Both the position numbers and the translations under genes were made by a program. A DNA stretch of 8,819 bases, from positions 1 to 8,819 of the forward strand of contig NYSW01000074.1 in the NCBI GenBank assembly GCA_002683195.1, in the 5' to 3' direction. Source of the DNA: Phycisphaerae bacterium (GTDB lineage Bacteria > Planctomycetota > Phycisphaerae > Phycisphaerales > SM1A02). The notes beneath the pieces were generated by a model. That model was given only the letters and a program-made list of their open reading frames with translations, did not search any database and was not told the DNA's origin. Of the stretch, positions 1-5,969 are shown piece by piece. Every line of letters begins with the position of its first letter. Within the stretch, counting starts at the first letter, position 1.

Positions 1-1
1 C

Positions 2-727
2 TGGCTGGCGGCTCGCAGCGGAGGCGGACGCGCGATCGCATACGGCAACAGCTTCGCGGGCGGCGTCCTCCTCGCCGCCGGGCTCATCCACCTGCTCGCC
101 GACGCGAACGAGGGCTTCTCCAGCGCCTACCCCGACGTCGACTACCCGGCCGCCTACGCCGTCGCGACCCTGGCCTTCATTCTGGTGCTCGGCCTCGAAC
201 GGGTGATACCCCGAGCCATCGCTGCCGGAGGTGAAGATGAGGTTCCGGAAGCGGCGGCCTTGCTGGATGCGGGAAGCAAACGCGGATTCGGCCCCTACCT
301 GCTCCTGATCACGCTCTCTATCCACAGTCTCATCGCCGGCGTGACGCTGGGCATCTCTTCTGCCGCCGGGGCCGGCGTCCTGCTGATCGCGATCCTCGCC
401 CACAAGGGCGCGGCCGGATTCGCCCTCGGGTCGATCTTCCGCGAAGCCGCGATACCCCTCGGCGCCCGCATTCCCGCCCTCATGGTCTTCGTCGGAAGCA
501 CGCCGCTCGGCGTCATCCTCGGCGGGGTCGCGGTCGAGATCTTCGGGGATGGCAACGGTGAGGCCGAAGCCTGGTTCAAGGCGGTCGCGGCGGGAACCTT
601 CCTGTACATCGCGACGCTCGACATCGTGCGGGAGGAGTTCTTCCCCGGGGGCACCAACCGCGGACGTCGTCTCGTCTGGACGATCCTGGGGGCCGGCCTC
701 ATGGCCCTGGTCGCGATCTGGATGTGA
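2..727 (+). CDS. ZIP-family divalent metal transporter, 5' end missing
   Basis: This is the C-terminal 241 residues of a ZIP (SLC39-type) transporter, which would carry zinc, iron or similar divalent metal into the cytoplasm across the inner membrane. The frame is open from base 2, so the true start lies outside the window. Hydrophobic segments are visible at about residues 18-33, 51-65, 98-118, 122-145, 157-180 and 224-240. The family's metal-site segments can be read: HSLIAGVTLG (residues 108-117), and HKGAAGFALG (134-143), where HK replaces the usual bacterial HE. The HK form, together with GTFLYIATLDIVREEF (198-213), resembles the ZIP1-3-like subfamily. The Asp or Asn often found in the first motif is Ala here. 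A loop of about 30 residues (66-95) between segments is the usual variable cytoplasmic loop. The gene ends convergent with the CBM2 protein gene. Family call is firm; the metal is unknown. Confidence 0.88.
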   Translation, partial: WLAARSGGGRAIAYGNSFAGGVLLAAGLIHLLADANEGFSSAYPDVDYPAAYAVATLAFILVLGLERVIPRAIAAGGEDEVPEAAALLDAGSKRGFGPYLLLITLSIHSLIAGVTLGISSAAGAGVLLIAILAHKGAAGFALGSIFREAAIPLGARIPALMVFVGSTPLGVILGGVAVEIFGDGNGEAEAWFKAVAAGTFLYIATLDIVREEFFPGGTNRGRRLVWTILGAGLMALVAIWM

Positions 728-782
728 GGCCCCGGAATTCAGCGGGCCGGTATTCGGAAAGACGAGCCGTCGCTCGATGGCT

Positions 783-808
783 CCTTCCCGGCGTCGCCGC
801 CGGGAAGG
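783..808. terminator. Bidirectional terminator-like hairpin
   Basis: A perfect 10-bp inverted repeat, CCTTCCCGGC (783-792) and GCCGGGAAGG (799-808), has a 6-base loop. One further T:A pair and, after one mismatch, two G:C pairs extend it outward. It lies between the convergent stops of the ZIP gene (727) and the CBM2 gene (839), so it can serve both strands. There is no T-tract on either side, so strictly it is a strong stem rather than a classical intrinsic terminator. Confidence 0.6.
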
Positions 809-838
809 AACCGAGTTCGAGCGTCGAAGATCGGGGAC

Positions 839-2239
839 CTACAGGTTGTCACCCACCGGATCGCCGAGCACGACCATGCTCTGGAAGTACTCGATCACGC
901 CGGAGTCCGACACGTCCAGCGCCGGCCACTGCGGCCAGTCGAAGGTGTCGTTCATGAACGGATCCATCTGATCCCAGCTGAGCACCGTGAGGTGATTGAT
1001 GTCGTGGTTGATCGCGACACCCTCGATCGATCGGAAGCCATGGCAACGACCGTGCATCCAGCCACCGTAGTGAGGCTCCATCTGGAGGGTGTTGATGAAG
1101 GTCTCCACCATCCCGTTCTCCTCCAGATGGTCGGCGTATCCCTCGATTCCGAACTCGCGAACCATGTCCATCACCATCGGCTCCATCGCCATCGGGTTGC
1201 AGACGGTACGAGTGATCCGCTGGATGTCGGCGATGATCTGCGGGTCGTAGGCGTCGTCGGTGATCCAGCCGACCTTCGCCCCTTGCATGGCGTAGTAGAG
1301 GCCCACACCCTGGAGATCGTCACCCCACCACTGGGCGTTGTTGGTCAACTGCTCGGCGAACGCCCAGTAGCCGACGTCCTCGACGGTCAGTGGTGGAAGC
1401 CCGAGGAAGTTGCGAAGATCGTTGTAGGTGACCATCGCCTCGGTGGTGATGATCGTCCGGCCGTCGACCATCTGGTCATGATCGGAGTTGTGATTCGAAT
1501 CGTGGTAGTCACCCCAGACGGTGATGTCGATGAACTCCCCGGGATCGTGGCCCGCATGGGGATCGCACATGCCCCATCGCCCCAGCAGCAGGGCGAGGTC
1601 GCCGCCGTCCACCGATCCCGAGAGATCGAGATCCGCGTGCGGGTCGGCACTTCCCCATGCGGCGAGCAGGGAAGCAAGATCGCCACCCCCCACCATCAGG
1701 TCACCGTCAAGGTCGCCGAAGCAGCAGGCATTGGGATCACCGCCACCGTGACCGTCGCCACCACCACCGTGGTCATCACCACCGCCGTGATCGTCCCCAC
1801 CACCATGATCATCACCGCCACCGTGATCATCACCTTCCTCACCATCAAAGGTGACGTGCACCAGGACCTCGTTGATTCGCACGTCCATCGGGGATGGCGG
1901 CCAATCTCCGACGCCCGTGAATCCCAGCCGGGCGGAGCCGCCCGGGCCGATGATTTCGTTGTAGGAGACGTTTCCGAGGATGGTTCGATCATTCTCTTCG
2001 GAGAACTCGCAGTTCCAGTGGTAGAGAATCTCCGGCTCGCCCATCCACGTGAGTTCCCAGCCATTCAATCCACGCCCGTCCTGTGACACTTCGATCAGGA
2101 TGTCGGCGTTGAATCCACCCTCCCACTCGTCGGTGAGCTGGAAGTCCACCGAATTCTGCCCGTGCAACGCGCCTGAACACAGCAACGGTACGGACACCGC
2201 GATCACTGACCGTATTGAACGATTCGTCTCGTATCTCAT
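839..2239 (-). CDS. Secreted CBM2 / Asp-His-Gly repeat / dockerin protein with unknown C-terminal domain
   Basis: This 466-aa protein has four parts. Residues 1-28 form a signal peptide with Arg near the start, a hydrophobic core (SVIAVSVPLLCSGA) and probable cleavage near ALHGQ. Residues 30-115 match the family-2 carbohydrate-binding module pattern (WEGGFNADILIE, LNGWELTW, YNEIIGPGGSARLGF), which binds cellulose or chitin. Residues 137-168 are a low-complexity linker with four DDHGGG units plus a GDGHGGG variant. Residues 174-223 are a dockerin-like pair of Ca-binding loops with Asp at loop positions 1, 3, 5 and 12 (D176/D178/D180/D187; D203/D205/S207/D214), ending AAWG and GRWG. Residues 235-445 form a Trp-, His- and Met-rich domain (AQWWGDD, MEPHYGGWMHGRCHGF, INHDINHLTVLSWDQMDPF) that I cannot assign to a named family. 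An exported polysaccharide-directed protein is well supported; catalytic activity of the last domain is speculation. No strong Shine-Dalgarno sequence precedes the ATG. Confidence 0.85.
   Translation of the reverse strand: MRYETNRSIRSVIAVSVPLLCSGALHGQNSVDFQLTDEWEGGFNADILIEVSQDGRGLNGWELTWMGEPEILYHWNCEFSEENDRTILGNVSYNEIIGPGGSARLGFTGVGDWPPSPMDVRINEVLVHVTFDGEEGDDHGGGDDHGGGDDHGGGDDHGGGGDGHGGGDPNACCFGDLDGDLMVGGGDLASLLAAWGSADPHADLDLSGSVDGGDLALLLGRWGMCDPHAGHDPGEFIDITVWGDYHDSNHNSDHDQMVDGRTIITTEAMVTYNDLRNFLGLPPLTVEDVGYWAFAEQLTNNAQWWGDDLQGVGLYYAMQGAKVGWITDDAYDPQIIADIQRITRTVCNPMAMEPMVMDMVREFGIEGYADHLEENGMVETFINTLQMEPHYGGWMHGRCHGFRSIEGVAINHDINHLTVLSWDQMDPFMNDTFDWPQWPALDVSDSGVIEYFQSMVVLGDPVGDNL
1736..1831 (-). 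repeat. 18-bp minisatellite encoding DDHGGG repeats
   Basis: About five in-frame copies of an 18-bp unit lie inside the CBM2 protein gene. They encode Asp-Asp-His-Gly-Gly-Gly four times and one Gly-Asp-Gly-His-Gly-Gly-Gly variant. On the plus strand this reads as imperfect runs of CACCACCGTGATCATC-like sequence. The array sits exactly between the CBM2 and dockerin domains, so it acts as a flexible linker. The regular His and Asp spacing could bind Zn, Cu, Ni or Ca. Copy number is likely to vary between strains, as in other coding minisatellites. Confidence 0.85.
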
Positions 2240-2278
2240 GATGTGATTCTCGCTGCGCCCCTTCTTCGAATAGTTACG

Positions 2279-2301
2279 AGGAAGGGATACGTTCCTTTCC
2301 T
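2279..2301. repeat. 9-bp inverted repeat upstream of the CBM2 gene
   Basis: On the plus strand, AGGAAGGGA (2279-2287) pairs with TCCTTTCCT (2293-2301) around a 5-base loop; the only imperfection is one G:T pair. It lies 40-62 bp upstream of the CBM2 gene's start codon. On the minus strand, where that gene is transcribed, the wobble becomes an A:C mismatch, so an operator-type DNA site is more plausible than an RNA stem. Function is not shown. Confidence 0.35.
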
Positions 2302-2400
2302 GGACCAGTTCCCAAAGAACGCGCGTTGATGGCGTACCGACGTCCAGCGAGCCGAAAATGACGTTTCCTCTTTTCGTTCATCCGCAGGAAGAACCCCACA

Positions 2401-2434
2401 GATCCGAGACGATCTCTCGCTCAGTCCTCGGATC
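2401..2434 (-). terminator. Terminator-like hairpin behind the dockerin relic and GNAT gene
   Basis: A perfect 8-bp inverted repeat, GATCCGAG (2401-2408) and CTCGGATC (2427-2434), has an 18-base loop. Read on the minus strand, its first arm covers the last codons of the dockerin relic, whose stop codon lies in the loop. This is a natural place for a terminator of the ancestral dockerin gene, which would now serve the GNAT transcript. The large loop and missing T-tract lower confidence. Confidence 0.4.
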
Positions 2435-2549
2435 CGGTGTCGGACGGGGGGACGCCGAAGAGCTTCCCCGCGAAGATCTCCGCCTGATCCCGTGGGTCGA
2501 CGACACCATCGCCATCGACGTCGGATTCACAAGGCTGGAAGGCGACGCG
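2421..2549 (-). pseudogene. Dockerin-tail relic (43 codons, no start)
   Basis: In the frame shifted by one base from the GNAT gene, the minus strand is open for 42 sense codons plus a TGA. It reads a convincing dockerin end: FQPCESDVDGDGVVDPRD, then QAEIFAGKLFGVPP and a short acidic tail. The loop has Asp at positions 1, 3, 5 and 12, exactly as in the two intact dockerin proteins of this window, and the Phe-x-Pro-Cys lead-in is typical of the junction before such domains. No ATG, GTG or TTG start exists in the frame, and a stop (TGA, 2550-2552) precedes it inside the GNAT coding sequence. I infer that this is the leftover C-terminus of a secreted protein whose body was lost or replaced. A conserved frameshifted extension of the GNAT is a less likely alternative. 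Confidence 0.65.
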
Positions 2550-3000
2550 TCATGCAGATGCTGTCGGGGCATCGTCGGTACTCGCCGAATGGTGGACAGG
2601 TCTTGAAGCCGGCCCGGGTGTACAGCTTCCGGGCGGGAGAGAAGGCCTCGCTGGTCCCCGTCTCGAGGCTCACCCGCCGGTATTCCTGTTCGGTCGCGGT
2701 CCCGAGGAGGTGTTCGAGCATGGCCCACCCCACTCCTCGTTCCCGAGCATCTTCAACCGTATGCATCGACTTGATCTCCCCGTGCGCCTCCTCGAACGAA
2801 GCAAGGGCTCCAATCCCCAGCAAGCGGCTCTCACTCCGCGCGGCGAAGAACCAGACACCCTCGGCCGCCAGCCGTGAACTGTCGAACACTCGGACGTTTT
2901 CGGGCAACGACCATTCCCGGGCGTATTCGAGGTGAGACTGCAGAAGACGCTCGACGTCCGGGGCGGTTGGATCTGCGGGTTCGATCGTGAACTCGGGCAT
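2527..3000 (-). CDS. GNAT-family N-acetyltransferase
   Basis: This 157-aa cytoplasmic acetyltransferase would use acetyl-CoA on an unknown amine substrate. The GNAT fold is readable: strand LLGIGAL near residue 60, EIKSMHTVEDARERGVGWAM (about 74-93) as the acetyl-CoA-binding motif A with R/Q-x-x-G-x-G/A-type residues, then YRRVSLETGTSEAFSPAR and LYTRAGFKTCPPFGEY near the end. The E-I-K-S-M and S-L-E-T-G pairing resembles the YsnE-like subgroup. The frame is open upstream to 3081, but I chose ATG at 3000 because an AGGA sits 9 bases before it and homologous proteins begin at about this point; the upstream 27 residues overlap the photolyase start. The gene is divergent from the photolyase gene and is followed immediately by the dockerin relic. 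Substrate is unknown. Confidence 0.87.
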   Translation of the reverse strand: MPEFTIEPADPTAPDVERLLQSHLEYAREWSLPENVRVFDSSRLAAEGVWFFAARSESRLLGIGALASFEEAHGEIKSMHTVEDARERGVGWAMLEHLLGTATEQEYRRVSLETGTSEAFSPARKLYTRAGFKTCPPFGEYRRCPDSICMTRRLPAL

Positions 3001-3074
3001 GGAAAACCATCCTACGACGACCATCTTCGCGATGCGGATCGAATCCATCCGGCTGGAACCTCGAAACCGGACGG
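3001..3074. promoter_or_regulatory. Divergent control region between the GNAT and photolyase genes
   Basis: These 74 bp must hold the start signals of both divergent genes unless promoters lie inside the coding sequences. The GNAT ribosome site AGGA reads on the minus strand at 3013-3010, with a 9-base spacing to its ATG. A short inverted repeat GGAT-CGA-ATCC occupies 3037-3047, near the middle. I cannot assign -35/-10 hexamers with confidence. Such tight spacing often means coordinate control, here perhaps by light or stress, but that is inference. Confidence 0.4.
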
Positions 3075-4601
3075 ATGCCACGCTCCATCGTCTGGTTCAA
3101 GCGAGACCTCCGGGTCCCCGATCACGCGCCATTGGTCGAAGCGGCCCGAAGAGGACCACTGGCCGGACTCTACGTCCATGAACCCGAAGTCATGGACGCT
3201 CCGGAATGGTCCCCGGGCCACCTCGCGTTCATTCAGGACAGCCTCTCGGAACTCCGAGACCGGCTCTCCGAGTTGGGCTCGGTTCTGGTGATCCGCCATG
3301 GCTCCATGATCGAAACGCTGGACCGGATCCGGGAACAGTGGGCTTTCGACGAACTTTGGAGTCATGAGGAAACCGGCCTGGCCGTGACCTACGACCGAGA
3401 TCGGCGGGTCGCTGCCTGGTGCCGCCGGGTCGGAGTTCGTTGGACTCAGAAACCACAACACGGCGTCGTGCGGCCCCTCGCCTCTCGTGACGGCTGGGCG
3501 GGGCACTGGCGACGACGAATGAGTCCGCCCCCTCTCCCCGCACCGACGTCCGCGGAAGGACCCTCGCTTGAGGCACGCCGGGCGCTCGACGCGACCAACT
3601 TCCCGACGATGAATGATCTCGGCCACGGCGGCCCCCGGAACCTCCTGGCCGACATCCAGCCCGGGGGAGAACGCGAAGGTCTGCTGGTGCAGCATTCGTT
3701 TCTCCACGAACGAGGCGAACACTACCGGCGTGCCATGTCCACTCCGATCGAAGGCTGGACGGCCTGCAGTCGATTGAGCCCCCACCTCGCCTACGGCACG
3801 CTGTCGATCCGGTCCCTGTTCCACGCGACCCGTGAACGGGCCGCGTCGCTCCGCGGAGACCCCGGCGCCGATGGATGGCGACGCTCGATCACGAGTTACG
3901 AGAAGCGTCTCCGCTGGCACTGCCATTTCATTCAGAAGCTCGAAGACGAACCCGAAATCGAATTTCGAAACTTCAATCGAGCCTTCGATGGGATGCGGCA
4001 GGAGGACCGATCCCTGTGGACTGCGGAGGAACGACGACGATTCGATGCCTGGACCGGAGGGCGAACCGGTTACCCGCTGGTCGACGCCTGCATGAGATGC
4101 CTGGACCGGACCGGATGGATCAACTTCCGCATGCGGGCGATGCTCGTCTCTTTTGCCGCGTACCACCTCTGGCTGCATTGGAAACCGATCGCCGAACATC
4201 TCGCCACTCGGTTTCTCGATTTCGAAGCCGGCATCCACTACTCACAGTGCCAGATGCAGTCGGGCGTGACGGGCATCAACACGATCCGCATCTACTCACC
4301 CGTGAAACAGGCGATCGATCAGGATCCGAGCGGGTGCTTCATCCGACGCTGGGTGCCTGAACTCGGAGACGTCGCCGATGAACACATCGCGCGTCCGGAA
4401 GAGATGCCACCGCTCACCCAGCACATGGCCGGATGCCGGATCGGCGACGACTACCCGGCACCGATCGTGGAACACGAGATCGCCTATCAGGAGGCCAAGC
4501 GGCGCATCTTCGACGCCCGTGGAACGACTCACGCCCGCCGCGAGGCATCGCGGGTGTACCGGAAGCACGGCTCCCGTCGTCGCCCGGCGGAACGGAGCTG
4601 A
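3075..4601 (+). CDS. Photolyase/cryptochrome-family FAD protein, divergent subgroup
   Basis: This 508-aa protein has the photolyase layout. Residues 1-130 are the Rossmann-like antenna domain (SIVWFKRDLRVPDHAPLVEA at the N-terminus). Residues 225-440 are the helical FAD domain (SRLSPHLAYGTLSIR, AWTGGRTGYPLVDACMR, RIYSPVKQAIDQDPSG, FIRRWVPEL). The expected role is light-driven repair of UV pyrimidine dimers or blue-light sensing. Several normally conserved core motifs differ. HNR of the family is NFR here (350-352). The NNGGWQW segment reads GIHYSQC (386-392), so by hand alignment the FAD-proximal Trp of the electron-transfer triad (W382 in E. coli PhrB) is Ser390. The ELxWR segment reads RLRWH (278-282). 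From memory, similar QMQSG-TGIN proteins exist in proteobacteria and are annotated as photolyases, so this looks like a real subgroup, not decay. Repair activity is not assured. No clear Shine-Dalgarno precedes the ATG. Confidence 0.9.
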   Translation: MPRSIVWFKRDLRVPDHAPLVEAARRGPLAGLYVHEPEVMDAPEWSPGHLAFIQDSLSELRDRLSELGSVLVIRHGSMIETLDRIREQWAFDELWSHEETGLAVTYDRDRRVAAWCRRVGVRWTQKPQHGVVRPLASRDGWAGHWRRRMSPPPLPAPTSAEGPSLEARRALDATNFPTMNDLGHGGPRNLLADIQPGGEREGLLVQHSFLHERGEHYRRAMSTPIEGWTACSRLSPHLAYGTLSIRSLFHATRERAASLRGDPGADGWRRSITSYEKRLRWHCHFIQKLEDEPEIEFRNFNRAFDGMRQEDRSLWTAEERRRFDAWTGGRTGYPLVDACMRCLDRTGWINFRMRAMLVSFAAYHLWLHWKPIAEHLATRFLDFEAGIHYSQCQMQSGVTGINTIRIYSPVKQAIDQDPSGCFIRRWVPELGDVADEHIARPEEMPPLTQHMAGCRIGDDYPAPIVEHEIAYQEAKRRIFDARGTTHARREASRVYRKHGSRRRPAERS

Positions 4602-4797
4602 CACCGCGACCGGGGAACTGGTGATGCATGAAGTCGGTCACCGACGCTCGAAGGAGGTCGGTGTCCAGGGGCTTCCAGCCGGCCCGGTGATGGAGCGAGT
4701 CGAGCTCCAGCCCCGGAATTTCCAGCTTCCGATGCAGGGTTCCGGCCAGCGTGCTCTTCCCCGAACCACGGCAACCCCTGATCGCGATTCGTGGCAT
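4414..4797 (-). pseudogene. Truncated P-loop nucleoside/shikimate-kinase-like gene
   Basis: The minus-strand frame begins MPRIAIRGCRGSGKST, a Walker A motif (GCRGSGKST, residues 8-16), followed by a helix and LEIPGLELDSLHHRAGW (25-41). This is the opening of the adenylate-kinase-like small P-loop family, usually about 170-190 aa. After about residue 56 (base 4630) the likeness stops: the expected W-V-x-D-G-N-Y strand and lid never appear in any minus-strand frame. The frame instead runs antisense into the end of the photolyase gene to a stop at 4414, giving 127 codons of which less than half look like protein. I infer a deletion that fused this stump to the photolyase 3' end. Its start lies 28 bp from the divergent FG-GAP gene. 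A functional short protein cannot be excluded but would lack the catalytic lid. Confidence 0.6.
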
Positions 4798-4825
4798 CCG
4801 ATGACGCCGTGCATATGCTGGCCGC

Positions 4826-5935
4826 ATGCCCCTGATCTCCTCGGCCCTGACCATGATGCTTCTTTCCCCGCCACCGGTCAACGAGGCCTGGAAACATGTC
4901 GTGGTCTCCGCGACCTCCGACTTCGAGGCGTGCGGGGTCGCTGACTTCGACCACGACGGCGATCTGGACATCGCCTGCGGCGACACCTGGTACGAGGCAC
5001 CCGACTGGACTCCACGCCCGATCGGCCTCGTTCGTTCGATCGGGGGTTACCGCGTCGACTTCGCCGATGTGCCCATGGACATCGACCAGGACGGCCTCAT
5101 GGACATCGTGTCCTGCAGCTGGCACGACCGCGGCATCTTCTGGCGACGCAACCCGGGCAACACGCAGGAACAATGGAAGATGCAGGTGTTGGACACGCCC
5201 GGCAACATGGAGACCGCGATCGCGGTGGATGTCGACGGGGACGGAACCCTGGACTTCCTCCCCAACATCATCGGTCGCACCGTCTGGTACCAGCCGAAGG
5301 CCGGCGGCATGATCACCCATGTGGTCTCCGACGACCAGGGTGGACACGGCATCGGCCTCGGCGACATCGATGGCGACGGTCACCCGGACCTCCTCGGCCC
5401 CGACGGCTGGTTCCAGGCGAAACCGGGCGACGATGGCATCGACTGGATCCACCACCCCGAATGGAAGCTCGGCCAGGCCGGGATCTCGATCGTGGCCCAC
5501 GACTTCGACCGCGACGGGCTCACCGACCTCTTCTGGGGGATGGGCCACGACTACGGCTTGTACTGGCTTCGACAAGGGCGAGACGACGAAGGCCGGCGGA
5601 CCTGGTCGCGGCAGGAGGTCGACACCCGATGGTCTCAGGCCCACGGTCTCGTCCTCACCGACCTCGACGGTGATGGAACGGCCGAAGTCCTCACCGGAAA
5701 ACGTCGCCACGCCCATAACGGCAAGGATCCAGGAGGCGATGACCCCCTCATCGTGTGCACCTATCGATTCGATTCGAAACGCAATCGCTTCATCCGAACG
5801 GTCCTGGCCGAGGGGGGTTCGATCGGAGCCGGGCACTATCCGGTGGTCGTCGATCTCGATGCCGACGGCGATCTCGACATCGTCCTCCCCGGCAAGAGCG
5901 GACTGCATCTGCTGCGTCGAAGAAACACGCCCTGA
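4826..5935 (+). CDS. FG-GAP/VCBS repeat protein, probable seven-bladed propeller
   Basis: This 369-aa protein has seven Ca-binding D-x-D-x-D-G-like motifs of the FG-GAP/VCBS type: DFDHDGDLDI (40), DIDQDGLMDI (85), DVDGDGTLDF (135), DIDGDGHPDL (180), DFDRDGLTDL (226), DLDGDGTAEV (279) and DLDADGDLDI (343). Spacing is 45-64 residues, close to one per blade, so a seven-bladed beta-propeller is likely. TWYEAP and VWYQP after the motifs are typical of planctomycete members. Such proteins are usually extracytoplasmic and bind sugars or proteins; no enzyme motif is visible. The N-terminus (SSALTMMLLSPPPV) is hydrophobic but short and lacks an Arg or Lys, so export is only probable. ATG 4826 is the first start after an in-frame stop at 4802; ATGs at 4853 and 4856 are alternatives, and none has a clear ribosome site. 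Confidence 0.82.
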   Translation: MPLISSALTMMLLSPPPVNEAWKHVVVSATSDFEACGVADFDHDGDLDIACGDTWYEAPDWTPRPIGLVRSIGGYRVDFADVPMDIDQDGLMDIVSCSWHDRGIFWRRNPGNTQEQWKMQVLDTPGNMETAIAVDVDGDGTLDFLPNIIGRTVWYQPKAGGMITHVVSDDQGGHGIGLGDIDGDGHPDLLGPDGWFQAKPGDDGIDWIHHPEWKLGQAGISIVAHDFDRDGLTDLFWGMGHDYGLYWLRQGRDDEGRRTWSRQEVDTRWSQAHGLVLTDLDGDGTAEVLTGKRRHAHNGKDPGGDDPLIVCTYRFDSKRNRFIRTVLAEGGSIGAGHYPVVVDLDADGDLDIVLPGKSGLHLLRRRNTP

Positions 5936-5969
5936 TCCTCCGCCCCTCGACCGACACCGGTACCCGACA

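Noticed and set aside
1736..1831. CRISPR-like array
   Set aside because: The units are contiguous, in frame and encode DDHGGG; there are no unique spacers.
992..2086. 364-codon open frame on the plus strand across the CBM2 gene
   Set aside because: The minus strand encodes recognisable CBM2, repeat and dockerin domains; the plus-strand product (Val/Thr/Ile repeats) is the shadow of the minisatellite.
839..2239. Cellulosome component
   Set aside because: Dockerin-like loops are present, but no cohesin or scaffoldin is visible, and planctomycetes carry such EF-hand tails widely without known cellulosomes. The term dockerin is used here only for the sequence motif.
2530..2545. Programmed +1 frameshift joining the GNAT to the dockerin peptide
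   Set aside because: The GNAT ends naturally (MTRRLPAL), no strong slippery site or stimulatory structure precedes the TTG-TGA, and a cytoplasmic enzyme has no use for a secreted-protein tail. A relic is simpler.
3001..3081. Upstream GNAT start at 3081
   Set aside because: It would overlap the photolyase start, adds a non-family N-terminus, and lacks the AGGA spacing seen for ATG 3000.
3012..4238. 408-codon open frame on the minus strand across the photolyase gene
   Set aside because: The plus-strand frame is a clear photolyase with motifs over its full length; the antisense product is low-information and shows no domain.
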